From positions 4,588,001 to 4,652,000 of the forward strand of contig JAGVVL010000022.1 in assembly GCA_018287875.1 (NCBI GenBank): DNA of 64,000 nucleotides, written 5' to 3'. Within the stretch, counting starts at the first letter, position 1. Each line of letters begins with the position of its first letter. Positions 44,283 through 54,313 of the stretch are shown piece by piece. Both the position numbers and the translations under genes were made by a program. The DNA comes from Nigrospora sphaerica (lineage: Eukaryota > Ascomycota > Sordariomycetes > Amphisphaeriales > Apiosporaceae). The notes under the pieces are model-generated. The model worked only from the letters and a program-made list of their open reading frames with translations. It had not been told where the DNA came from and searched no databases.

Positions 44283-46212
44283 AGCTAGGGTACCCCTTCG
44301 CGAGCCAGGTGCTTCGCGAGACACCGGTTTCGGGAGCGTCGCACTAACATTTCGGTCACCGAAATAACGAATATATTAACAACCAGAAGGTCTCCTAGTA
44401 TTCTAATAGATTTTCTAGAACTCCATTAATCCCCTCTATCTTATGAATCTATTACGATGGACTCAGATCAGCTTATCGTTGCCCTAGACCTCATAGCAGC
44501 TAGCTAGTCAATTCGCTAGACCGCTAAGCAGCTCCATGTCTCTAAGAACTATATACACCGCCAGATTAATAGTGTTAACACTAAAGAGGACTTCAATAGT
44601 AAGCGCTAGACCTTGTTTCCTAGCCTTAAGTAATAACTAATCGACTGGGCCTTGTTATAAGCCAGACTTAGCTAGGCGCCACCGCACTCTCGTTTTTGTC
44701 TATTTGCTTAGGCGCTCGTGAGGGCCTCCGGCAGCGACTATCGCCTTAGAAAGAACTAGCATAAGGCTTTCTTCAAGAGGAATCCCAATGTTAAGTCCGT
44801 TAGATCCACCGGTATTGATTTCCTTTGCCTTAACGGCGTGTTGCGCACCAATATCGATGAGTTTTTCGATCGTCTCGATCACGCCAGCCTTGCTAAGGTG
44901 ATGCCAAAGGATACATGGAACGTCGACAAGGTTGGCAGTATAATAGGGCTTGGAGATAACCCCTTAGTCATTGGCCCAGCTGCCCTACGTAAGATATTTA
45001 CCATGGACCCCGGAAACCGCGAGTAGGTGACGATTCTGGAGTGTGTGTCAGCTAGCGGTCGTGCGTTGTCGCCCCTTATCATCTTTAAGGGCGTAGAAGT
45101 GCAGCAGCAATGGTTCCAGGGCCAAGTGGACAATCCAGATTTCGATAACTAGCTATTCAGCACCTCCGAGAAAGGCTGGACGAATAATTCTACTGCCCTA
45201 AGGTAGTTAAAGGATATCTTTTTACCCCAGATAACGATAGCGTTAAACCGATAGCAACACCTTATTCTAGATAGCTATAGGAGCTATATTATATAGAACT
45301 TTATATTAGCTTGCCTTAAAGTAAAGGTCTGGCTTAACTTTCTTCCGGCGCACACCTTATAAGTTCTCTAGCCTTTAGACCTTAGCTCTTTTTCAGTGTT
45401 AAAGCGCAGCTATCGGAAGTCCCTTCGTGAAGCTTACGTATCTAGCTTAACGATAACTCCGAAGAAACCAGAGTTCCTAAAGGCCTGGAATAAAGCTCGC
45501 AAAGAGGCCTTCACACCAGCTAATATAGCCGCTGGCTAGAAAGCGACCGGAATCTTTCTAAGGGACCGTTCTTAGCCCTTAAACAGCAGGCTCGTAAGGC
45601 AACTAGACTAGGACTTGCCAGACCGGCCTTCAACGCCAGAAACAAGGCCTTTAAAGACGGATTCTTTAGCTGCCATATTTGCTATAGTGTTCGCCACACC
45701 GAAGAGTTCACAGTAAGTTAACGACGTTGCTCGAGATATGTGTATACTGGAGCCAGCGTACAGTCTACTAACGTTCCGATTATTCGTTCGCAAGCTTAGC
45801 AAGACCCTTAACGAAGCAGCAGGCCAAATCTCGAGCTTCATGTATAAGAGAGACTAGCTAGCAGCTGCTTTAGAACGCTAAAAGCCTTAGAAACAGCGTA
45901 AAGTGCGTGCGACAGCGTAAGAGCAGTTCGTTGCTATTTAAGACGTCAAAAGAGTCAAAAGGGAGATAGGGATCTTACTTAATAAGCTAAAACTGGATTC
46001 GGACGGAGAAGGATGGGTAGATCAGTCAGATTTAGAAGAAGAAAGCAATAGCAGTGTAGAGGAGTGTATTATCGTCTCTTGAAAACAAAAACAAAGATCC
46101 TAGCTTATGTGGTTATTAAGATATTCGTCTTTCTATTAGAAGGGGGCATCTTAAGACGTCTCTGAAACCGGTGTCTCGCGAAGCACCTGGCTCGCGAAGG
46201 GGTACCCTAGCT
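44283..46212 (+). mobile_element. Fot1/pogo-like DNA transposon B (1930 bp, TA duplication)
   Basis: Terminal inverted repeats of about 49 bp, perfect, starting AGCTAGGGTACCCCTTCGCG. Flanked by TA on both sides (44281-44282 and 46213-46214), the target duplication of the Tc1/mariner/pogo superfamily. Confidence 0.93.
44457..46082 (+). pseudogene. Fot1/pogo-type transposase of element B, RIPed
   Basis: 1626 bp (541 codons plus stop) with no net frame loss, ATG to TGA. Readable motifs: NVDKVGSIIG (first catalytic Asp region), ILECVSASGRALSPLIIFKG, and LDSYRSYI in place of the second LDGHxSH motif. Several TAG/TAA codons come from CAG, CAA and TGG. Inactive, but its perfect terminal repeats could still be moved by a related transposase. 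Confidence 0.88.
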
Positions 46213-46949
46213 TATTTGCCCCAAAAGTCGGCATTTCCCGACACAGGCAGCCAGTAACTTAACGTATTTAGGACGGAGACAGTCAGTATAACTACTTACC
46301 GAGCCGATGTACACGCACTCGGCTTTAAAACCCCTGCCCATAGCGTTAGCCTCGAGCGGGTCGCTAATAGGGGTTCCCGTGCTGTGGAGGTACGTCTATG
46401 CCGAAGTTAGCGACTGCTGGCTGGCACGTGGCCGTACGTGACATGACGAGAATCAAGCCTCACCTCGATAAAAGCCTTCTTGCATGGCTCAAGCCCGGCT
46501 CCCTCGTAGACTTGTCGTATGAGCGCTTCGTGCGCCAGGTCATTAAGCATCATGATGCTCTGGCTTTGCCCGTCACTGTTCGTGCCCGAGTTCCGGATCA
46601 CGGCACGGGTGTGGTTATCGTCGCGTATAGCGTCGTCGTGGCTTTTGGTGTAAACGGCATCCATGGTCTCGCCCCGGCCGTAGCCATTAGCCACGGCGTC
46701 AAAATACTTACACGCACTGTCGGGTGCGAGTACGCCTTCCGCCGTTATAGCCGTCGAGTTGGTGGGAGCAATGATGAGGTTCCCGCCGCAGACAACGGCC
46801 CCCTTACAATCTCCTATCTGTACCGCTCGCAAAGCCTCGTGGAAAGCAATGAGGGATGCTGAAAATTGAGCTAAAATCGCGAGAGGCGAGATGCGGATGA
46901 CGTACTGATGAAATAGACCATGTAATGTATGGGTCCATACCAGCACTAG

Positions 46950-47424
46950 AATAAGTACGGATCCTAATTAAACTTCTGATTAGGACGCACTTATGACGAC
47001 GTAGTGATAATTCTCTCAGCAAATGCAAGGGTGGTGAGCTGTCGGTTCAACCCAACCGCATCATCATAGAGGAACTATTACGTACCTTACCCTTTTAACG
47101 CCGCCACCTATCGAGACGTTGCTACAGAATCCAGTGTAAAGCTAATCGTCCAGCCCATAGTACGGCGAAGTCCACTTAGCAGCGGCATAATCCACGACAG
47201 GAACGTTCATCGAAGGCTTGTCTTAAATTTGCCCACCTTATTTATATACTTCGGGAACCAATTTAGTTTTAATTCACAAATCTACTAGCGCTTCTGACGA
47301 GCAAATGTTAAATCATGATATCGGTGTTGAAACTCTCTTTTAATATTTGAAGGTTCAAAATACTGTAATACTGTGCTCACCGGTAACTTGGTCATCTAAC
47401 TAGGATTATGTTTCTGTCCTTCTA
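46950..47424. other. No gene recognised
   Basis: 475 bp right of the ketosynthase relic. A minus-strand frame (46804-47028) overlaps the KS end in another register and has no recognisable domain. Not strongly RIPed. Confidence 0.4.
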
Positions 47425-47895
47425 ATGCTTAAATACGTACCTCTCTTCTTGTCTTTAATCAGTTATTCTCTCCCTCCCATAATTCGTGCCTCCACCTCTT
47501 CACAAGACATGGAGCCAATGCAGCCGATGAAGCCGATGAAGATGGAGCCAATGAAGCCAATGGAGCCGATGAAGCCAATCCAGCTAAGGCAGCCCATGGA
47601 ACCGATGCAACCGATGAAGCCAATGCAGCCTATCCAGCTAAGGCAGCCCATGGAACCGATGCAACCGATGAAGCCAATGCAGCCTATCCAGCTAAGGCAG
47701 CCCATGGAACCGATGCAACCGATGAAGCCAATGCAGCCTATCCAGCTGAGGCAGCCCATGGAACCGATGCAACCGATGAAGCCAATGCAGCCTATCCGGC
47801 TGAGGCAGCCCATGGAACCGATGCAACCGATGAAGCCAATGCAGCCTATCCAGCTGAGGCAGCCCATGGAACCGATGCAACCGATGAAGCCATAA
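47425..47895 (+). CDS. Candidate small secreted Met/Pro-rich repeat protein
   Basis: 156 codons from ATG to TAA. The first 20-25 residues (MLKYVPLFLSLISYSLPPII) look like a signal peptide. The rest is built from PMxP units and a strict 18-residue repeat (MEPMQPMKPMQPIQLRQP), five full copies and one partial. Copies differ by CTA/CTG and by one Gln-to-Arg change. No family is recognised; secreted repeat proteins of this size occur among fungal effectors and cell-wall proteins. The opposite strand is also open across the repeat, so the coding strand is inferred only from the signal-like start. It may also be a minisatellite that is open by chance. Confidence 0.45.
   Translation: MLKYVPLFLSLISYSLPPIIRASTSSQDMEPMQPMKPMKMEPMKPMEPMKPIQLRQPMEPMQPMKPMQPIQLRQPMEPMQPMKPMQPIQLRQPMEPMQPMKPMQPIQLRQPMEPMQPMKPMQPIRLRQPMEPMQPMKPMQPIQLRQPMEPMQPMKP
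47596..47892 (+). repeat. 54-bp minisatellite, 5.5 copies
   Basis: Units start at 47596, 47650, 47704, 47758, 47812 and 47866 (last one partial). The period is a multiple of three and is built on a smaller CCGATG/CCAATG rhythm. The copies are nearly identical, so expansion is recent compared with the RIPed surroundings. Confidence 0.92.
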
Positions 47896-50457
47896 TTCAT
47901 TAAGGCGCCTCACCATACTCGTGAGTCACATTGTCAATTACCTAATCATATAGGTCACCCACTAACCAGCCCTTTTTCTCGCCCAGTTTAACCTCTCCTG
48001 TCAGAGTTCGCGGCTAACTGTCCATGCGATAGCCGGGCAACTAGAAGGCCGTTCCCTGAACGCTCACCTGAAAGACATGTATCCAGTCGACGTAAAGCGT
48101 TCGACAGTCTTTAGGTACACTACCTTTACTTCGGAGGAAAGGCCGATTACCGTTGTTATTGGGAATGAAAGGCACCCGTCGAGACGGCGTTGGTTTAAAG
48201 GACAGGGACACTAACTATATTTACGTATAGTTCAAACGGTATATATCGAGCTACATCGGGAAGTCCGTACTATATTATGTAATATAAAGGAAGTCTTCCC
48301 CTTTCGGTATATTCCTTCTGTATTTCTCTTAAATTAGATAAAAACTACTTCTGTACTAAGAACCATGTCTAATAGCACACGAGGGGCAGTCCCGTTAGTC
48401 GTCGGCTCGAGAAAAGTTAGGTCTTCTTAAATCCATTGTCGCACGTATGTGCATATTCTCAAAGCTTAGCACACGGCAAAGGGCACGTGACGCTCCTTGA
48501 GGTGGATGGGCCTATTTAGAGCATCGTCTTGGCATTAACTAGCTACTATATACACCGCGAGACTCGTAGCAACCGTCTCTTGTTGCCTCCAAATAGATGA
48601 CTTGATCCTCGAGCCAGCTATGCCCTCTTCAGTGCGATATCTGTGTAATTAGTCGGCTACGTCGGAGTGGACATCCTCGAGTACGTGGCTTATGACTACA
48701 TATAGTTCTCGTAAGCCATTAGATCATCTTCGGGGTTCTTGTGGTTAGTCTATTAAATGTTCGTTTCCTTCGATAATGGTCCTACTTGCTGCTTCGAGAA
48801 CCGGAAAAGCTTAGCTTTGGAGCTCCAACGCTGCCTTACCATCCTATTCGGACCCTAACTTAGCCCTGCAATCCTCCTCTAAATCGACCAGCCCAAATCG
48901 GCGGCATTCTGTTAATGAGTATCGACGAGGGATCCAACTACACTGGTCTGCACGAGCGTCCGCTAGGGGAAACTAACAACGACTAAAAATTGTTTACGTT
49001 CTTAATAGAAACACTACTACAGTATATAGTATCGTTTCGCCTCACGGCCGCTACCGTCCTAGTCCGCTGCGGCTACGTTCGCCTCCCGTAATAGCGCCCA
49101 CGCCCGCCTAGTAGCTATAATCCCTAAATCTTGAATATAGTATCGGCCCTTCCCTGCCGCATATACTACTGCAGTTGCTGCCTGTGGGGTCCTATACTGT
49201 ATCGTCCCGCTGCTCCTGAGCGCATTTAGTGTTTTGTGTCTCCTAAAGACCAATGCTCTAAGGAAAACCGGTTTATCGATTCCCTTAGGCTTTAAGAGAT
49301 CTATTGATTCGCTTACTATGTGGCCAACTATGGTGCGAGCATCGGGCGGGCTATGAAGGTAGCATATGTCCCGTTGTAGGTAGCATGTTATATGCCCGGC
49401 AAATCCGCCCTTTTAGGGCTCACGGCCCTTCTACCTGTACGTACAGTTATACGGTAACTATTAGGTACGCCGCGACGCCTGGAGCCTGAATCCGCATGTC
49501 AGCCGTTGGCTATATCAGGCCACAAATGCTCATGCATATGTACAGTACTATATATGCAGTCTTATTACCCCGAAACTTTGGACTTTGGTCTCGGTGAGTT
49601 GTGTGGAAAACTGTACCGTGCTTCACACGCAATTGCAAGCGTAGTAGGTACACACACACACACAAACACAAATTTATTATGCCCGGGATGACCCTAGAGG
49701 GCAATTATCGCTAGCTACATGACCCTATCTGACACTACCGTCAGCACTCCCTAAAGCCCTTCCTGTCATACTGTTCGCTCAGTCTTTCCAATTGCTCCCT
49801 AGATGCACCCTGCCTGGCTCGTCGAGCCGTTAGTAGCAAATCTACTCGGGGCCGCTTCCCCGAGTGTTCAGAGTCCTATCCGCGGCGACTGAAGCGCGAC
49901 CTGCTGGGTTAGTATCTAAGCGCAGAGCTGCATTCGGGCCTTCTCAGTAAGTGTCGATCGAACGGCACTTTTACTTCGTCCCCTCTTCTACTGAAGCCGT
50001 CCCGTAGCCATGGCGTATTTGATCGTCGCCTTGACGGCGTCCAGATCGGGCTTCCAATTCTCCTGCTCGTTCTTTTCCTTCGTAGTAGGTACAGTCGGTT
50101 GCAAAAAGTTTGTCCTTTCTGCACTCTTCACGTTCCGGCGCACGGACCTAGGACAGAGGTGGCCTAACGCTGACCATGTACCTATCTTCCCCACGTAAGC
50201 AGTGGTTAGATTCGGTACTTTGTCAGAACGGCAAAGCTACGCGTGATCGCCAGCGCATTCCTTATGGCATTGGAATGTCTTCAGGAATGCAGCCGTTCCA
50301 CCTAAACAGCGAAGGCTATATTGTATTGGATGCTATGAGTGCTGCCTGAAACAGAGTTGTACTGTGCATAGCTGTCGCATTATTATGATACATAAATAGA
50401 GTAAACACAGCATTCTGGTTTGACGAAGACGGACTATGGTACTATAACAAGGGTTTA
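47896..50457. other. 2.5 kb without a recognised gene
   Basis: Mixed, moderately decayed sequence. Short open frames at 49059-49253 (minus) and around 50000-50200 (both strands) match nothing I recognise. A CA-rich microsatellite lies at about 49648-49670. Possibly old transposon remains. Confidence 0.4.
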
Positions 50458-52332
50458 AGTTCAAGGAACCCCATTTAGGCCCCCCCATATTTGGGCCTCC
50501 TAAAAACCAGCCACCGAATTTCCAGCCCCTTAATTTCTTTTTGTATTTACTTTAGCAAATTTACTTTCATTTATCTAAAACTTAGTATCTATATTTAATT
50601 ACTTATTATAAAGCAATATTTAGAAGCAGGACTGTAATAAGCCCTGACTGCTATTACAGCTGGAGGTGGAATTAAGCAGACCTCTTGAAATTACGGTATA
50701 CCGAAGTTAACACTTTAGAACCGAATTAAAGGTCATTAACCTAGACCCGAAGCCTTTACAGACCAACAAAGGCTTGAACTAGTCTAGGAAGAGCTACTTA
50801 TAACTTAGATCATGACCTAAGCTGCCCTAAGGCTTCCGCCTTCACATGTCTAAGTTAAGGAGTTCGCCGAACGCATCCTCCGGGTTTAAGGCAATAGCGA
50901 GCCACTTAGAAAGAGGTGGCTACAGGCCTTTCTACGTAAGAACCCAGCTTTGAAGGTCTAGAAAAGCCGGTCTATCGACTGGCAGTATGTTAATGGCGTC
51001 TTAATCGAGGTAATTCGCTTATAGTTCCAATATCTTTAACTGCCGGAGATCTAAAGGGTGAAGCTAGCTAACTGCTACAACATAGATAAAGTAGGACTCC
51101 TAAAAGGTACTAGATCGAACGGTCTAGTACTTAGAGGTTCAGAAAAACGCTCAGTCCGAAAGAAACAGCCTAGTTCTTATATTTAAACGTCTTTTATTAA
51201 ATGCATCTGTACTTAAGGCCGCGCCCTGCCCTTATTAGTCATTTTTAAAGGCAAAACGGTTTAATAACAATGGTTCCGAGTTAATTTAAGCCAATCCAGA
51301 GGCTGGCAGTTTACTGTAACCGAAAACAGATGGATTATAAACGAAAGAGCACTCAAGTGGCTTAAGAAAGTCTTTATCCCAAATACCACCCCGGAGAACT
51401 CTTCCGAGTACCGCCTACTCGTCATGGACGGCCATAGCAGCCATATAATAACGAATTTCATATTCTAATGCTTCTTGCATTGGATATATCTTCTTTTTTT
51501 GGTCTCTTATACCTCTTACGACCTTTAACCTCTCGATCTAGCCGTTTTCAGTTCTTTAGAATCGGCGTACTAGAAAGAGCTTGGATTTTTAACCCAGTTA
51601 ACGGACTTAACAGTAGTTAGCAAACGGAATTTTCTTATCTGCTATTAGAAAGCTTGTTTAGCTAGCCTTACAAGTTAGGATATCCGGAATAGATGGAAAG
51701 CCGCCGGTCTCTAGCCGGTTAATATAGCTAATCCGCTTTTAAGCCGGAATCTAGTTTAAAATACACACTAAATAACACCCGATATAGTAAAATCAAAGTA
51801 ATCTCACTTTAAAAGAGCCTTCTTAACACCCCTAAAGAGATCTCATACTTCTACAGTGGTTTAGTTAACTCTAAAGAAGACGTCGGACTTTAAGAACTAA
51901 GTATAGCTTTTGAACTAGCTAGCGGAACACTTAACTACATAACAACTACTTTTCTAAAAGACTTAGAAGGCCTTTAATAAGAAGAATATTTAATTGGCTA
52001 CCGCGTAAAGGGAAGTTCAGGCTCTTAAAGCCAGAATTAAGACTATTAAACTAAGGAATTGAAAGAAGATAGATTTAAGCTCTAATCTAAAGTTTGCAAA
52101 TATCCAAGACATCTACCAGGCTTAATTAGCGATTAGGGAAATTAAAAGTGGTCTAGATAAAGAGAGCGATGGCAAAAGCCTAAGTGAGGCTGGTTCTTAT
52201 ATTATAGTTGTTATTAATTGAGGCTGCATCTGAAGTTGTATTAAAAGGGTTGGTTTTAAGCGTGGTGTTGCTGGGGGGGCCAAATGTGGGAGGGGCTCAA
52301 ATATGAGTGGGAACAAATGGGGTCCTCGAACT
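50458..52332 (+). mobile_element. Fot1/pogo-like DNA transposon A (1875 bp, TA duplication)
   Basis: Flanked by TA (50456-50457 and 52333-52334). Imperfect terminal repeats: left AGTTCAAGGAACCCCATTT, right, reversed, AGTTCGAGGACCCCATTT, each followed by C-rich subterminal sequence. Confidence 0.85.
50640..52221 (+). pseudogene. Fot1-type transposase of element A-Fot1, heavily RIPed
   Basis: Readable motifs on plus: YNIDKVGLLKG (first Asp region, around 51080), GRALPLLVIFKGKT, then TPENSSEYRLLVMDGHSSHI (second catalytic Asp, around 51420). The tail ends at TGA 52219-52221. Many stops from CAG, CAA and TGG. The exact start is not determinable. Confidence 0.8.
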
Positions 52333-52621
52333 TATGTGCCAGCTAGAAAACCCTATCACAAAGCTCATAGTGCCTAATCTACCAATAACGGTGATGTTGT
52401 TTAAAGTGAATAAATGCATTAGGTTTGGTTTAACAAGAGACGAAGAACATCTTAATATATGCGCGCTGGACCTATTGGACCATAAGGCAGCATGCGCTTG
52501 CTGTACACCAATAGCAAGCTAAAGGAAAAACCGACCCCACACAGCGATAGCTTCACAACCACGACTCTATAAGCTACCGGATAGCCCGGAAACTGTTTCT
52601 AAGGCTTCATTCAGCCTAGAA

Positions 52622-53989
52622 ATGGCCGATTCACTATCCTCGAGGCAAAGCGCGGGTAGTGGGAGCTGCTATAGGCCCGCTTCACCCCTTGAGCCGTCAC
52701 CTCCGGACTTAAAAACACCATTGCTAAACAGAATTACAGCACCTAAACGCAGTTCAGAGGATATACGCAGTACTATAAACGACTTTAAACGTGTAAGGAT
52801 CCGAAGGAATCACAATGGCATCGTCAGATATAGGGTAGCAAAGGGCAGGCTCAATTCCACTGCAAGACTGATTCTTGCAGAATCCAAGTTCAAGTCGGGC
52901 GCCAGCAGTGCGCCCGCTCCTCGCAAGTAGGCTTCCGGTGGGTCTGTACCGCAGGTCAGGTGACCAGCCTGCGGATGCACCTCTCCAGCGCCTCCTCCCT
53001 TACAAAACGCTTCCTAGCTGGTGAAGTTAACATTACAGCCTTAGCTATAGTAGTTTAAGCCGCCATTCTAGTTTTAAAGACGGCAGCTAAAGAATTGGAT
53101 AACTAGCCTAGCATTGAAAGACATATTAATGCTATCGAGAACACGCTGTAAGATATCTATAAGGAAATTAAAGCTTCTAAGAGGTACGCTATAGCTGCTA
53201 CTACATTTACCGCCGCTCCGGCGCCTAGGGCCCCCCAGATAGCTAAGACTCTGCCTCCTTAACACAAATATAAGGTAACGGTCAAGGCCGTAGGAACTGA
53301 AGACCGCACTTACAAAGAGATTGTGTAAAAGGTTAACGTAATAATAAGCAGAGAAATAGCAGTAGCCGCACGGAAGCTTTCTAGCGGAGACTATGCTATT
53401 ACCTATAAGACAGCAAAAGAGAAGCGACAGCTAGAAACCGACCGGGCTTAGACTACCAAGGTCTTTGGAGAGAACGCCTTTATATAGAAGAGAAAGATCC
53501 TAGTGGTGGCCTATAGCATTAATAAGAAGGCTATAGAGACGAACTAAGGGCAGCTAGAAGTCTCACTTTAAAACCAGCCCGGCGGCCTTATCGACGTCCT
53601 AAAGGCTAAGTTCCCTTGTAACGCTAAGACCTTGTCTGGAAGGTTACGGCCTTATATATTGCAGTACCCACGGTTTAATAAGCGGAACAGCTATGTCGAG
53701 ACGGTCTTATTTGGCAGTATAGCTACTATCTATACGAGACCTTCGCTAAAGAAGCATAGCTTAGGCAATATTACTATTACTACCGTTATAGACATATCGT
53801 CCGTGCCTGCCGCCACGTACGTAAGTGCGGGCTTTACTCCTTAATAAAGCATAACAATAAAGAATACCTAGAAGCTAAGAATAAAAGCCGGTACTACTGT
53901 CTAACATACCGAGAACCACACACTACGTGGTCTAAGGAGTGTCCAGTCCGCTAAGAGCAAGTCTAGATCGCTAAGGCTACTTATATTAT
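52622..53989 (+). pseudogene. Tad-like LINE ORF1 (gag-like), RIPed and interrupted by a 213-bp LTR
   Basis: Starts MADSLSSRQSAGS, homologous to 61737, with shared 5' untranslated sequence from about 52540 (ATAGCCCGGAAACTG and neighbours). After INDFKR it is split by the LTR-like insert 52792-53004 and resumes as FLAGEVN. Continues with many stops to 53989, with a late Cys/His-bearing stretch suggestive of zinc knuckles. Ends at the solo element A LTR; ORF2 does not follow. Confidence 0.72.
52792..53004 (+). repeat. 213-bp LTR-like insertion, family E, with AAACG duplication
   Basis: Ends TGTAAGGA ... CCCTTACA, that is TG...CA with a short inverted repeat, flanked by AAACG on both sides (52787-52791 and 53005-53009). 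Five-base duplication and TG/CA ends point to a small solo LTR rather than a MITE. A second copy is at 54770. Confidence 0.85.
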
Positions 53990-54313
53990 TAGAACAGACA
54001 AACACTAGGTGTAGTGCCTGGTGGAAAGACGCGGTCGTGAGGTCGATCCCTGATAATGTGATAGACATGCCCTCGATTTAGGACGTACAAGTCCTTGATC
54101 AAGGGTATGTCTATCACCCAAGTAAAAGTGAGGTCCAACTGGGACAATAACTGGGACAAAACGGTTACGAGTGATGGTCTCAAAAGATAAAAGGAAGTGA
54201 ACATGTCTTGTTGTTGTCTTGTCTCTACGGTGGAAGCTGGACGGCTACTTATAGGTGCAAGTCCTTGATCAGACCCCTGGCATTGGGTACTTATGTACAC
54301 TAGCCCTGTCTCA
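53990..54313 (-). repeat. Solo LTR of element A at a sequence junction
   Basis: 324 bp, minus orientation, a few differences from the other three. Flanks in element orientation are ATAC and ATAA, not a match. The left side is LINE ORF1 and the right side a HET-NACHT gene cut mid-domain, so this looks like a recombination scar between two element A copies rather than a simple solo LTR. Confidence 0.88.

Larger units (their letters stand above)
44140..46946 (-). pseudogene. Type I polyketide synthase ketosynthase fragment, split by a transposon in its intron
   Basis: 46946 to about 46290 reads on minus as a KS domain: SLIAFHEALRAVQIGDCKGAVV, then GVLAPDSACK, GTNSDGQSQ, a damaged HSTGTPISDPLEAN and VYIGS. 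After GTAAGT an intron begins; it ends at TAG (44281) and the reading resumes as [19 protein letters not shown], the KS motif around the second active-site His. The catalytic Cys in the expected ACSAS is Phe (QFSAS), and stops and a frame break are present. The Fot1-like element 44283-46212 lies in the intron. N-terminal and downstream PKS domains are gone. A remnant of a lost secondary-metabolite gene. Confidence 0.82.

Noticed and set aside
47596..47892. CRISPR array
   Set aside because: Units are contiguous with no spacers, period 54 bp, and the window is fungal.
47463..47900. Minus-strand Gly/Cys/Ile-rich repeat ORF
   Set aside because: It is the reverse reading of the same minisatellite, without a plausible start context or signal; the plus strand has the signal-like N-terminus.
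52792..53004. Alternative view of the 213-bp insert as a MITE
   Set aside because: Terminal inverted repeat is only 7-8 bp, ends are TG...CA and the duplication is 5 bp, which fits an LTR better; not fully excluded.
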